Assembly: GCA_022822265.1 (NCBI GenBank)
Contig: JAJECA010000050.1
Span: 145,075-209,074, forward strand
Length of the DNA: 64,000 bases
Reading direction: 5' to 3'
Origin: Acidimicrobiia bacterium
GTDB taxonomy: Bacteria; Actinomycetota; Acidimicrobiia; Acidimicrobiales; Bin134
The notes beneath the pieces were generated by a model, which searched no databases, was not told the DNA's origin, and saw only the letters and a list, made by a program, of their open reading frames with translations. Positions 8,381 through 17,461 of the stretch are shown here, in pieces (positions within the stretch are counted from its first letter, which is position 1; each line of letters starts with the position of its first letter). A program made the position numbers and the translations under genes.

Positions 8381-9304
8381 TCAGCCAAGCCGCTCAAGCT
8401 GGCGGCGGAGCCAGTCTTCTCGGTCGGCGGCGTAGCGGTGGGCTATGGCGGATTGGGGGAAGAGGCCTACTCCGTGGGGGGCGCCGGGGTAGACGTGGAG
8501 TTCGGTGGGGACGCCGGCGCCGTAGAGGCGCATGGCGTAGATGATGTTCTCGTCTCTGAAGCCATCGGCGCCGCCTACGCAGACGTAGGCCTCGGGGAGG
8601 CCGGATAGGTCCTCGGCTCGGGCGGCGGCTGCGGTGTAGGGGACGTTGTCGGTTCCGTAGAGATCACCGAGGTAGCTCTGCCAGCCGAAGGCGTTCGACG
8701 CTTTGTTCCAGATGACCAGGTCTTCCTGTTGGCTGGACGGCGTGATCTGGCGGTCGTCGAGCATGGGGCAGTCTAGGAGTTGGAACTGCAACGGGATCTC
8801 GCCTCGGTCCCGGGCCAGCAGCGCCAGCGCGGCGCAAAGGCCGCCCCCAGCGCTGACCCCGGTGATGCCGATCTTGTCCCGATCAATGCCGATCTCTGCT
8901 GCGTTGTCATACGTCCACTTCAAACCGGCGTAGCAATCTTCCAAAGGACCGGGATAGGGCGTCTCGGGGGCCAGGCGGTACTCCACCGACACGCCTACGA
9001 TGCCGTAGGTCGGACACCAACGGTCGAACTTGGCGTCGTCCATGTCGTAGGTGCCCCGGATGTAGCCCCCGCCGTGGATGGAGTACACGCACGGCACCAC
9101 ACCCTCCAGCCCCACCGGCCGGTGTACCCGCACCACCACGCCGTTGGCCTCGTCCACCACATGGTCCGACCGCTCCACCGCGTCGCTCAGCTCAGGAAAC
9201 TGGACTGGCAAGCTGGCCCGAACCTCGGGCAGCAGCGCAGCACTGAGATCACGAGTCGGCACCGTGTGCTTTAGCCGTTCGATCTCCTCGTCCAATAGGA
9301 CCAT
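8381..9304 (-). CDS. HSL-type alpha/beta hydrolase (esterase), copy 1
   Basis: This 307-residue enzyme belongs to the hormone-sensitive-lipase (family IV) esterases. IHGGGY forms the oxyanion hole, GVSAGGG carries the nucleophile Ser, and GGADGFRDE and YPGAPHG supply the Asp and His of the triad. It has no signal peptide, so it is probably a cytoplasmic ester hydrolase; the substrate is unknown. The neighbouring gene at 9348-10277 encodes a close paralogue, nearly identical from about residue 50 onward, so the pair arose by tandem duplication. The nucleophile motif is GVSAGG instead of the usual GDSAGG in both copies. The gap to the upstream copy is 43 bases and they are probably co-transcribed. 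Confidence 0.85.
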   Translation of the reverse strand: MVLLDEEIERLKHTVPTRDLSAALLPEVRASLPVQFPELSDAVERSDHVVDEANGVVVRVHRPVGLEGVVPCVYSIHGGGYIRGTYDMDDAKFDRWCPTYGIVGVSVEYRLAPETPYPGPLEDCYAGLKWTYDNAAEIGIDRDKIGITGVSAGGGLCAALALLARDRGEIPLQFQLLDCPMLDDRQITPSSQQEDLVIWNKASNAFGWQSYLGDLYGTDNVPYTAAAARAEDLSGLPEAYVCVGGADGFRDENIIYAMRLYGAGVPTELHVYPGAPHGVGLFPQSAIAHRYAADREDWLRRQLERLG

Positions 9305-9347
9305 CGCTGTACCCGCCTTTCCAGAGGGCTGCTAAGAGAAAAGGCCT

Positions 9348-10277
9348 TCAGCCGATGCGCTCTAACTGTCGTCGGAGCCAGTCTTCTTGGTCGGCGGAAT
9401 AGCGCTGGGCAATCTCCAGGTGACCGAACATGGCCACGCCGTGGGGGGCACCGGGGTAGACGTGGAGTTCGGTGGGCACGCCGGCGCCGTACAAGCGCAT
9501 GGCGTAGGTGATGTCTTCGTCGCGGAAGCCGTCAGCCCCGCCGATGCAGACATAGGCATCGGGCAGGCCCGACAGATCCTCAGCCCGAGCCGCCGCCGCG
9601 GTATAGGGCACATCATCAGAGCCGTAGAGATCGCCGAGATAGCTCTGCCAGCCAAAGGCATTCGACTCCCGGCTCCAGATCAGCAAATCGTCAAGCTGGC
9701 TCGACGGGGTGATCTGCCGGTCATCGATCATGGGACAGTCCAACAACTGGAACTGCAACGGCACCTCGCCCCGATCCCGGGCCAACAGCGCCAGCGCAGC
9801 GCACAATCCGCCTCCGGCGCTCACTCCGGTGATGCCGATCTTGTCCCGGTCGATGCCGAGTTCATCGGCATTGTCATAGGTCCACTTCATACCGGCATAG
9901 CAGTCCTCCAGCGGACCGGGATAAGGCGTTTCCGGTGACAACCGGTACTCCACCGACACCCCGACTATGCCGTACGTGGGACACCAGCGGTCGAACTTGG
10001 CGTCGTCCATCTCATAGCTGCCCAGGATGTAACCCCCGCCGTGAATCGAATACACACACGGCAGGTCGCCCGTCGCGTCAACCGATCGGTGAACCCGAAC
10101 CACCACGCCGTTGGCCTCATCCACCACATGGTCGGCGCGCTCTACCCCATCGCTCAGTTCGGGAAGCTCCCCCAGACGTCCAGCCCGCAACTCGGGCAGA
10201 TTCTCCGCATTGATGACGGCAAACGGCACCATCTCCTTGAGCGGCTCGATTTCCTCGTGCAACGGCACCGTGGCCAT
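9348..10277 (-). CDS. HSL-type alpha/beta hydrolase (esterase), copy 2
   Basis: This is the 309-residue paralogue of the preceding esterase, with the same IHGGGYILG oxyanion motif, GVSAGGG nucleophile motif and C-terminal YPGAPHG histidine motif. The two differ mainly in the first 50 residues and in the last 30, which might change substrate preference. The ATG at 10277 follows a strong AAGGAG. It is the first gene of a two-gene minus-strand unit and is divergent from the CoA-transferase gene, with 172 bases between them. Whether the esterases act with that CoA transferase is unknown. Confidence 0.85.
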   Translation of the reverse strand: MATVPLHEEIEPLKEMVPFAVINAENLPELRAGRLGELPELSDGVERADHVVDEANGVVVRVHRSVDATGDLPCVYSIHGGGYILGSYEMDDAKFDRWCPTYGIVGVSVEYRLSPETPYPGPLEDCYAGMKWTYDNADELGIDRDKIGITGVSAGGGLCAALALLARDRGEVPLQFQLLDCPMIDDRQITPSSQLDDLLIWSRESNAFGWQSYLGDLYGSDDVPYTAAAARAEDLSGLPDAYVCIGGADGFRDEDITYAMRLYGAGVPTELHVYPGAPHGVAMFGHLEIAQRYSADQEDWLRRQLERIG

Positions 10278-10449
10278 GCCAGCTCCTTCCCAATTCCGGT
10301 CTGAATCCCCGGATCAATCTCAACGAGCAGGCATACTACGCCTCGCGCCCGCTGGCTGCGGCAACGTGGTGTGATGGCGGCCCCAACCCCACTCCCCCGC
10401 TGACATAGCCAAAACAAACCCGCCCTTCGCTAACCTGCCGGACGATGCT

Positions 10450-12825
10450 GTGCGCCAACTTCACCAACCCACAATGATCCTCGAGCACCTGCGGGCGATC
10501 GAAGTGGGGGGCGGCATCTCGGGTTCCTACGCAGGCAAACTGTTGGCCGACGCCGGAGCCGACGTGATCAAGGTCGAGCCACCCGGAGGGGAGCCTATGC
10601 GGCGGTGGTCGGCTTCTGGCGCAGAGTTGGGCGACAAGGACGGGCCGCTGTTCCAGTTCCTCAACACCTCCAAGCGCTCGGTGGTTGGCGATCCGAGCGA
10701 CCCGGAAATCGCTGAACTACTGGCCAGCGCCGACATCCTCATCGACTCCACCGATGAGGGGCTGCCAACCTCAGTTATCGAGTCGGCCCGCAAAGCCAAT
10801 CCTGCGCTGGTACTGGTGTCCATCTCTCCGTGGGGGCGAACCGGCCCCTATGCCCACCGTCCGGCCACCGAGTTCACCTTGCAGGCTGAATGCGGCGGCA
10901 TCGGCAAGCGAGGCAACCCCGAGCGGCCGCCGGTGCAGGCCGGAGGCGTCATCGGCGAATGGACCGCGGCCATCTATGCCGGAGTGGGGGCGCTGGCCGC
11001 GGCCCGAGCCGCCGGACGAAGCGGCCAGGGCGACCATGTGGACGTGTCCATGTTCGAGACGATGGTCATGACCATGAACACCTACGCCTGGATCTCCGCA
11101 GAGTTCGCCGGCGACACCAACCCCCAGCGACCGGGCCGAAACGTAGAGCTGCCCTCCATCGAGCCCACCGCCGACGGCCACGTGGGCTTTTGCACCGTGG
11201 CCCGCCAGCAGTTCCTGGACTTCTTGGCAATGATCGGCCGCTCCGATTGGCTGGAGGACGAAGAGATGTGCGGCTATGGCGGCCGCTGGAAGCGACGGGA
11301 TGAGTTCCGAGCCGCCATGCACGCCTGGACCACCCAGCGGACCACCGCTGAGGTGATCGCCGAAGCGTCGGCCCGGCGCATCCCGGTGGCTCCCATCGGG
11401 ACCGGAGCCACCGTGCCCACCCTGGAGGCATTCTCTGGCCGGGACGCCTTCACCACTAACCCCTCCGGCGGCTTCACCCAGCCCACCGTTCCCTACCAAC
11501 TGCATGGGGCCGAAACCCGACCCTTCGAGGCAGTCCCCGCTGCGGGTGAACACACCGGACAGATCGAGGCCCGAACCCCCCAAACCAACCGCGGCGAACC
11601 CGCCGCCCTCCCCCTGGCCGGCGTGCGGGTGATCGACTTCACCGCCTGGTGGGCCGGTCCCATCGCCAGCCACTCCCTCGCTCTGCTTGGCGCCGACGTG
11701 GTCAAAATCGAGTCCATCCAGCGGGCTGACGGCATGCGCTTCGCCTCCGCCCGCCCTCCGTCGGTGGACCAGTGGTGGGAATGGGGCATGGTCTTCCACG
11801 GGGCCAACACCAACAAGCGAGGCGTCACCCTCGACCTCCGGTCCCCCGAGGGGGTGGCAATCGCCGAGCGACTCATCGCCGACGCTGATGTGGTGATCGA
11901 GAACTTCACCCCCAGGGTGATGGAAGGCTTCGGCCTCACCTGGGAACGGCTGTCAGCCCTCAACCCGAGGCTGATCATGACTCGCATGCCCGCATTCGGC
12001 CTCAGCGGCGCATGGCGCAACAACACCGGGTTCGCCCAGACCATGGAACAGCTCACCGGGATGGCCAACATCACCGGCTATCCCGACGAGGATCCCCAAA
12101 TCCCCCGAGGGCCGTGCGACCCACTGGCCGGCATGCACGCGGTATTCGCCACCCTCACCGCCCTCGAGGAGCGAGATAGCACCGGCCAGGGCCGGCTGGT
12201 TGAGGTAACCATGGTGGCCGCCGCCCTCAACGCCGCCGCCGAGCAGCTCGTGGAGTACTCGGCACTGGGCCGCCAATTGCCCCGGGAGGGCAACCGAGGA
12301 CCGCGGGCCGCTCCTCAGGGCGTGTATCCCGCGGCCAGCTTCGAGCGCTGGGTGGCCGTGGCGGTAGCGAACGACCTCCAGTGGAAGGCCCTCTGCAACC
12401 TGCTCGACCGCTCCGACTGGGCCGACTACGACACCGCCGACAAGCGGCGGGCTGCCGCCGACGCCATCGACTCCGGGATAGCCGAATGGATCGCCCCCCA
12501 ATCCGACGCCGACGCGGTGGCGCAGCTGAACGCAGCCGGAGTCCCGGCCAGCGTGGTGGTGCTGCCTGCCGAGATCGGAGACCACCCCCAACTTCGAACC
12601 CGCTCATTCATCGAGCCGATAGACCACCCGGTGTGCGGGGAGGTTTCCGCGGCCAGCCTGCCCTTCCGGTTCGAATCGTCACCCGGTCCCTGGACCAAGA
12701 CCCCGGCTCCCACACTGGGCCAGCACAATCACGAGGTGCTGGCCAGCGAGATTGGCCTCGCCGATGACGAGTTGGCCGAATTGGAGGCCAAGGGCGTCAT
12801 CGGCACCCGCCCTGCCGGGCTGTAG
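10450..12825 (+). CDS. Double-domain CaiB/BaiF (type III) CoA transferase
   Basis: The 791-residue product holds two complete CaiB/BaiF-type units in tandem, roughly residues 10-370 and 385-780. Each begins with the Rossmann-like signature (LADAGADVIKVEPP and LALLGADVVKIESI). Such enzymes move CoA between carboxylic acids or racemise acyl-CoAs. By alignment to E. coli CaiB, the catalytic Asp lies in a D-x3-G segment. In the second unit this is CDPLAG, but in the first unit the position reads GEWTAA, with Glu. The two halves may therefore differ in activity. The start is a GTG at 10450; an ATG eight codons later (10474) is an equally good choice. The substrate is unknown. Confidence 0.82.
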   Translation: MRQLHQPTMILEHLRAIEVGGGISGSYAGKLLADAGADVIKVEPPGGEPMRRWSASGAELGDKDGPLFQFLNTSKRSVVGDPSDPEIAELLASADILIDSTDEGLPTSVIESARKANPALVLVSISPWGRTGPYAHRPATEFTLQAECGGIGKRGNPERPPVQAGGVIGEWTAAIYAGVGALAAARAAGRSGQGDHVDVSMFETMVMTMNTYAWISAEFAGDTNPQRPGRNVELPSIEPTADGHVGFCTVARQQFLDFLAMIGRSDWLEDEEMCGYGGRWKRRDEFRAAMHAWTTQRTTAEVIAEASARRIPVAPIGTGATVPTLEAFSGRDAFTTNPSGGFTQPTVPYQLHGAETRPFEAVPAAGEHTGQIEARTPQTNRGEPAALPLAGVRVIDFTAWWAGPIASHSLALLGADVVKIESIQRADGMRFASARPPSVDQWWEWGMVFHGANTNKRGVTLDLRSPEGVAIAERLIADADVVIENFTPRVMEGFGLTWERLSALNPRLIMTRMPAFGLSGAWRNNTGFAQTMEQLTGMANITGYPDEDPQIPRGPCDPLAGMHAVFATLTALEERDSTGQGRLVEVTMVAAALNAAAEQLVEYSALGRQLPREGNRGPRAAPQGVYPAASFERWVAVAVANDLQWKALCNLLDRSDWADYDTADKRRAAADAIDSGIAEWIAPQSDADAVAQLNAAGVPASVVVLPAEIGDHPQLRTRSFIEPIDHPVCGEVSAASLPFRFESSPGPWTKTPAPTLGQHNHEVLASEIGLADDELAELEAKGVIGTRPAGL

Positions 12826-12832
12826 CCCTTCG

Positions 12833-14413
12833 CTAGCGAGAACCGGACGATTCTGGCGGGTCAGGGCGGTTGGGTTCGATGCCCAGGGTGGCCGATTCGA
12901 CGAGCTCCACCAGGTTGTCCGGATCGCAGTCCATGGTGCCCTGGGTGGCTGGGTGGCGGCGGATCCAGCCGCTGGGAGTGGGGCTCATCAGCAGGAAGCA
13001 CGGCGACGGGATTCCCTCCGCGGGATTGGTCGGCCCATGGAGGCCCCGACCATCCCACTCGGTAATCGTGCGCGCCGACTCGATCACCAGCTCTCGAGTA
13101 AGTCCCCCTCCACTATTGAACATTGCCCGATTGACCGCTTCCTCGAACAGCAGCGCCGACGCCCAACTCGACAGGCCGATCAAGTCCACTTCGGCCTCTT
13201 CGTCCACTTCTTCTCTCAAAAAGAGCACATACCTCACCAACTCGACGTTGTCGCCCGGCTCTTCAAAGGGGAGCATCCCGATGCTCACCCAGAGGTCCGA
13301 TCCCAATTCGGCAACTTCGGCCGCCCAGCTCTGGGAGTAGCAGTCGGCACCGCAGAGGACGAAGGTCGGCCCGTCGGCAGGTTCTTCGACAGCCCCCTCA
13401 TCCAAAGGCTCCCCTTGGGCATCGGCGGTGGGCTCGGTCTCGCCAGGCTCGGCATCGTCTGCCTCGTCAGTCTCAGAAGCGTCCTCCCCTGAAGCAGCGA
13501 GAGAGTCTTCTTCGGGCGCCGGGAAATCAAAGGTGGGCAACTGTGCGAACAGGCTGGCCCGAGCTTGGAGCAACTCCATCAGCCGATTTCGGTCGGCCGA
13601 CCAGGTGATTCCCAGAACATGGGCTTCCAGCATGGCCGAGGCCAACGCGTCGTAGTCCTCGTCGATCACGTCAGCGGTGGCTTCGAACGCGAAATCGAAC
13701 CCCCCCGCGGTGGCCGCCTCGATGTCCCGCTGGGCCCGGTAGAACGAAACCGGCATATCCAGCACCACCGTGCCCACCGAACCCGCGGCATTCGGAAAGC
13801 GCTCGCTCAAATACCGGGCCGGACCGGCCTGCCAAACGGTATTGGAGGTTGGGTTGGAAACGAATGTCACCGGCGACGCCCGCCGGTCCGGGCTCAGTGC
13901 GGCAGCCGGGAAGTCGGGCAGGCGGCAGGACTCATCGTTCAGGATGTCCACCCCGTCGCCGTCGAACAGCGCATAAGACCCCACCAGGGCGAAGATGTCG
14001 CTCTCACAGGCCTCCTGCATGGCGGCCCGGTGGTCGAACACGTTGGCATCGAACAGGACGACCTCAACGTCGCGGCCTCCGAGGCCGCCGCTGCTGTTCA
14101 CCGCTTGGGCCCAGGCCCGCATGGCCAACCATGCCGCCTCGCTGCCGCCGGTCACCGCGTTGCCCGTGCTGCTGTCGGCGATCACCCCGATGCGAATCAC
14201 CTCGTCGCTGACCCCGGACCGCACCGGTGCGGCCGTCGGACCGGGCACCACCGTGTCCAGAGGCTCAGGGGTGGGGGTGGGGGTGGCCAATTCGGGCGAC
14301 GACACCTCCGGCCCCCGGAGATCGGGGGTCTTGCAACCCGCTACCACCATGGCCAAGGCCACCGTCAGCACGAACGGCGCAGTTGCAAACCTGAGGATGC
14401 GGGCGAGCCCCAC
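12833..14413 (-). CDS. Leu/Ile/Val-type ABC binding lipoprotein
   Basis: The product is a secreted, lipid-anchored solute receptor of the type I periplasmic-binding (Peripla_BP_6) family. A hydrophobic signal ends in the lipobox VVAGC (Cys27). After a Thr/Pro-rich spacer the fold starts with VIRIGVIADSSTGN. An acidic insertion of about 50 residues (rich in Glu, Asp, Ala) interrupts the C-terminal half. I chose the GTG at 14413 because it places the signal peptide at the N-terminus; the open frame extends 47 codons further into metY, which is unlikely. No permease or ATPase of this transporter class is nearby. Its ligand is unknown, and some such proteins act only as sensors. Confidence 0.72.
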   Translation of the reverse strand: MGLARILRFATAPFVLTVALAMVVAGCKTPDLRGPEVSSPELATPTPTPEPLDTVVPGPTAAPVRSGVSDEVIRIGVIADSSTGNAVTGGSEAAWLAMRAWAQAVNSSGGLGGRDVEVVLFDANVFDHRAAMQEACESDIFALVGSYALFDGDGVDILNDESCRLPDFPAAALSPDRRASPVTFVSNPTSNTVWQAGPARYLSERFPNAAGSVGTVVLDMPVSFYRAQRDIEAATAGGFDFAFEATADVIDEDYDALASAMLEAHVLGITWSADRNRLMELLQARASLFAQLPTFDFPAPEEDSLAASGEDASETDEADDAEPGETEPTADAQGEPLDEGAVEEPADGPTFVLCGADCYSQSWAAEVAELGSDLWVSIGMLPFEEPGDNVELVRYVLFLREEVDEEAEVDLIGLSSWASALLFEEAVNRAMFNSGGGLTRELVIESARTITEWDGRGLHGPTNPAEGIPSPCFLLMSPTPSGWIRRHPATQGTMDCDPDNLVELVESATLGIEPNRPDPPESSGSR

Positions 14414-14456
14414 GCCCTTATCGTCGCACGAATCTGCTGCTATACGGGGTGCGGGA

Positions 14457-15770
14457 TCAGGCCCGGGCAGCCGCGAAACCCTGCTCCAGGTCGGCGATGA
14501 TGTCGTCCACCGACTCCAAGCCAACCGACAGCCGCACCAGCCCGGGGTACACACCGGTGCTCACCTGCTCCTCTTCGGTGAGCTGCGAGTGCGTGGTGGA
14601 TGCCGGGTGGATTACCAGGCTCCGCACGTCGCCGATGTTGGCCACATGGCTGTGCAGGGTGAGTGCGTTCACGAACTTCTCACCGGCGTCGCGTCCGCCC
14701 TTGATGTGGAAAGCGGGCACCGAGCCATAGCCCCTGCCGTCGGTGTAGTGGTTCATCCGCTCGTGCCAGGGGCTCGACGACAGTCCGCCGAACTGCACCG
14801 ACTCAACCTGGTCGTGGCCCTCGAGGTACTCCGACACGGTCTGGGCGTTGGAGCAGTGCCGCTCCATGCGCAGGCTGAGCGTCTCCAACCCCTGAAGGAA
14901 GTAGAAGGCGTTCTGCGGGGAGATGGCCGCACCGATGTCCCGGAGCAGCTGCACCCGGGCCTTGATGATGAAGGAGCCGTTGCCCAAAGCCGGCCAGAAG
15001 GCCAGTCCGTGGTAGCTGGGGTCGGGCTCGGTGAAGTTGGGGAAGCGGCCGCTGGCCCCGTAGTCGAAGGTGCCGCCGTCGATGATGACGCCGCCGATGG
15101 AGTTGCCGTGGCCGCCGATGAACTTGGTCATGGAGTGGACCACGATGTCGGCGCCGTGCTCCAGCGGGCGGATCAGGTAGGGAGACGGCACGGTGTTGTC
15201 CACCATCAGCGGGATGCCCTCGGCATGGCCCACCGCGGCGACGCCCTCGATGTCGAGGCAGTCGTTCTTGGGGTTGCCGATGGTCTCGGCGTACAGCACC
15301 TTGGTGTTCTCCTGGATGGCGTTCTTCCAGGCACCCAGGTCGTCGGGGTCTTCGATGAACGACACCTCGATGCCCATCTTGGGCAGGGTGTAGTGCAGCA
15401 GGTTGTAGGTGCCGCCGTACAGCGACGCGGACGACACCACGTGATCGCCCGACTCGGCCAAGTTCAAGATGGCCAGCGTCTCCGCGGCCTGCCCCGAGGC
15501 CATGGCCAGCGCCCCGGGAATTCCGATGGCGGTCTCGGTGCCACCCTCAAGTGCGGAGAGGCGGGCTTCCAGCACCATCTGGGTGGGATTCATGATCCGG
15601 GTGTAGATGTTGCCCACCTCGGCCAGCCCGAACAGTGCCGCAGCGTGCTCGGTGTCGCGGAACACATACGAGGTGGTCTGGTAGATGGGCACGGCCCGCG
15701 ATCCGGTGGCCGGATCGGGCTCCTGCCCAGAGTGGATCTGCTTGGTTTCAAAACCCCAGTTTTCGCTCAC
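14457..15770 (-). CDS. metY: O-acetylhomoserine sulfhydrylase
   Basis: This PLP enzyme of the Cys/Met metabolism family makes homocysteine from O-acetyl-L-homoserine and sulfide, a step of methionine synthesis. The 437-residue length and N-terminal [19 protein letters not shown] with [10 protein letters not shown] are diagnostic of MetY. The PLP lysine is K216 in [11 protein letters not shown], and [10 protein letters not shown] is the tetramer-forming segment. The start is a GTG preceded by AAAGG. It lies 85 bases downstream of ilvC on the same strand, separated by a small hairpin, so it may be read partly from the ilv transcript. No metX is in the window. Confidence 0.93.
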   Translation of the reverse strand: MSENWGFETKQIHSGQEPDPATGSRAVPIYQTTSYVFRDTEHAAALFGLAEVGNIYTRIMNPTQMVLEARLSALEGGTETAIGIPGALAMASGQAAETLAILNLAESGDHVVSSASLYGGTYNLLHYTLPKMGIEVSFIEDPDDLGAWKNAIQENTKVLYAETIGNPKNDCLDIEGVAAVGHAEGIPLMVDNTVPSPYLIRPLEHGADIVVHSMTKFIGGHGNSIGGVIIDGGTFDYGASGRFPNFTEPDPSYHGLAFWPALGNGSFIIKARVQLLRDIGAAISPQNAFYFLQGLETLSLRMERHCSNAQTVSEYLEGHDQVESVQFGGLSSSPWHERMNHYTDGRGYGSVPAFHIKGGRDAGEKFVNALTLHSHVANIGDVRSLVIHPASTTHSQLTEEEQVSTGVYPGLVRLSVGLESVDDIIADLEQGFAAARA

Positions 15771-15818
15771 GGCTATTCCCTTTACCTTTCAGAGTTGCCG
15801 GGTAGATACTAATGAATT

Positions 15819-15834
15819 GCTGCCGTTTGGCAGC
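15819..15834 (-). terminator. Short hairpin between ilvC and metY
   Basis: GCTGCC and GGCAGC form a perfect 6-bp stem around a 4-base loop just after the ilvC stop on the minus strand. The bases that follow are A+T-rich (AATTCATTAG) but have no clean U run. It could be a weak or partial terminator, or an RNA-stabilising hairpin, separating ilvC from metY. Confidence 0.4.
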
Positions 15835-15855
15835 TATCGAAGGCCGGCCGGGGGC

Positions 15856-16893
15856 CTAATCCTTCCCTTGGCCTCCGGACACTGCTTGGACGCTCTGGCG
15901 GCCCTCGGAGATCCAGGGCATCATGGCCCGCAGCTCCGCCCCCACCTGCTCGATGGGGTGCTTTTGGCCCTCGGCTTCCAAGCGCAGGAAGTTGGGCCGG
16001 CCGCTGCGGCTCTCGCTCATCCACTCCTCGGCGAACGATCCGCTTTGGATCTCGCTCAGGATCCTCTTCATCTCGGCCCGGGTGTCCTCGTTGATGATGC
16101 GGTCGCCCCGGCTCAAGTCGCCGTATTCGGCGGTGTCGGAGATGGAGTAGCGCATCCCGCCGATTCCCTCCTCGTACATGAGGTCGACGATGAGCTTCAG
16201 CTCGTGGAGGCACTCGAAGTAGGCCACCTCGGGCTGGTATCCGGCCTCGCACAAGGTCTCGAACGCCGCGGTCACCAGCGAGGTGAGCCCGCCGCACAAC
16301 ACCACCTGCTCGCCGAACAGGTCGGTCTCGCACTCTTCGGCGAAGGTGGTCTCAATCACCCCGGCACGGGCACCCCCGATGGCGTCGGCATAGGCCAAGG
16401 CCAGCTCTCGGGCACTGCCGGTGGCGTCCTGGCCCACCGCGATCAGGCACGGCACGCCGCCGCCCTCCACATAGGTGCGCCGCACCAGGTGGCCGGGTCC
16501 CTTGGGGGCCACCATAGCCACGTCTACGCCCTCGGGGGCGGAGATCAGGTCGAAGCGCACGTTGAAGCCGTGGGCGAAGAACAGGGCATCGCCCGCTTGG
16601 AGGTGGGGCTCGATGTGGGCCTGGTAGATATCGGCCTGCTCGGTGTCGGGCAAAAGCAGCATGATGATGTCGGCCTCGGCCGACGCGTCGGCCATCGACA
16701 TCACCTTCAATCCGGCCTCGGCGGCCTTGGCGGCTGACGACGAACCGTCTCGCAGCCCCACCCGAACATCGATACCCGATTCCTTCAGGTTCAGGGCGTG
16801 GGCATGGCCCTGGGACCCGTACCCCAGGATCGCAACCTTGCGGTCGGCGATGTGGGAGCGGTCGACATCATTCTCATACAACACGGTTGCCAT
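15856..16893 (-). CDS. ilvC: Ketol-acid reductoisomerase
   Basis: IlvC converts acetolactate or acetohydroxybutyrate to the dihydroxy acid using NADPH and Mg2+, the second common step of valine and isoleucine synthesis. The 345-residue length is that of the short class I enzymes. The nucleotide-binding loop is [16 protein letters not shown] (from about residue 23). [20 protein letters not shown] and the acidic metal-site helices ([13 protein letters not shown]) are in place. AAGGACAACTA precedes the ATG. It is the third gene of ilvB-ilvN-ilvC and should be controlled by the leader upstream of ilvB. Confidence 0.96.
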   Translation of the reverse strand: MATVLYENDVDRSHIADRKVAILGYGSQGHAHALNLKESGIDVRVGLRDGSSSAAKAAEAGLKVMSMADASAEADIIMLLLPDTEQADIYQAHIEPHLQAGDALFFAHGFNVRFDLISAPEGVDVAMVAPKGPGHLVRRTYVEGGGVPCLIAVGQDATGSARELALAYADAIGGARAGVIETTFAEECETDLFGEQVVLCGGLTSLVTAAFETLCEAGYQPEVAYFECLHELKLIVDLMYEEGIGGMRYSISDTAEYGDLSRGDRIINEDTRAEMKRILSEIQSGSFAEEWMSESRSGRPNFLRLEAEGQKHPIEQVGAELRAMMPWISEGRQSVQAVSGGQGKD

Positions 16894-16936
16894 TAGTTGT
16901 CCTTAAAGTCGGTATTGGCTATTGATCTTGTTCTGA

Positions 16937-17461
16937 TCAGGGGGCCAGGGGGTCGGGGGCGGCTTTGACCAGCTTGGGCAGGGCCACCTTGCCGGTGCGC
17001 TGCACGTCCACGATCCCATAGGGTCGCAGAAGGTCCTCGAAGTCATCCACTCGGCTGGGCGATCCGGTGAGCGACACCATGATCTCGTCGTAGCCCACGT
17101 TCAACACGGTGGCCTGGAATATCCGCACCAGATCCAGGATCTGCCCCCTGATCTCCGGATTGGCCCGCACCGTGACCATCATGAGCTCCCGCTCCACGCT
17201 GGCTGATGGGTTCAGCTCCCGGATGTCCACCACGTTGACCAGCTTGTCGAGCTGCTTCACCACCTGCTCCATGGGGGCGGCGTCCACCCCCACCACGATG
17301 GTGAGACGGCTGAACCGCTCGTCGTCGGTGGGGGCCACCGCCAGCGACTCGATGTTGAACCCCCGGCGGGCGAACAGCCCGGCCACCCGGGCCAGCACGC
17401 CGGCCTTGTTCTCCACCCGCACCACCAGCGTGGTGGTGCCACCGCCGTCGGCGGCGCTCAT
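16937..17461 (-). CDS. ilvN: Acetolactate synthase small (regulatory) subunit
   Basis: The 174-residue protein starts TTLVVRVENKAGVLARVAGLF, the N-terminal ACT domain that binds valine and confers feedback inhibition. A second ACT-like C-terminal domain covers about residues 90-165. It works as a complex with IlvB in the cytoplasm. The ATG overlaps the ilvB stop by 4 bases (ATGA), indicating coupled translation and balanced subunit amounts. Length and order match typical actinobacterial ilvBNC operons. Confidence 0.95.
   Translation of the reverse strand: MSAADGGGTTTLVVRVENKAGVLARVAGLFARRGFNIESLAVAPTDDERFSRLTIVVGVDAAPMEQVVKQLDKLVNVVDIRELNPSASVERELMMVTVRANPEIRGQILDLVRIFQATVLNVGYDEIMVSLTGSPSRVDDFEDLLRPYGIVDVQRTGKVALPKLVKAAPDPLAP

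Noticed and set aside
10771..11799. A 342-codon Gly-rich frame opposite the CoA-transferase gene.
   Set aside because: It is the mirror of the high-G+C coding strand; composition (Gly, Arg, His) is typical of shadow frames.
13995..15812. A 605-codon frame opposite the binding-protein and metY genes.
   Set aside because: It covers the antisense strand of two clear genes and matches no family.
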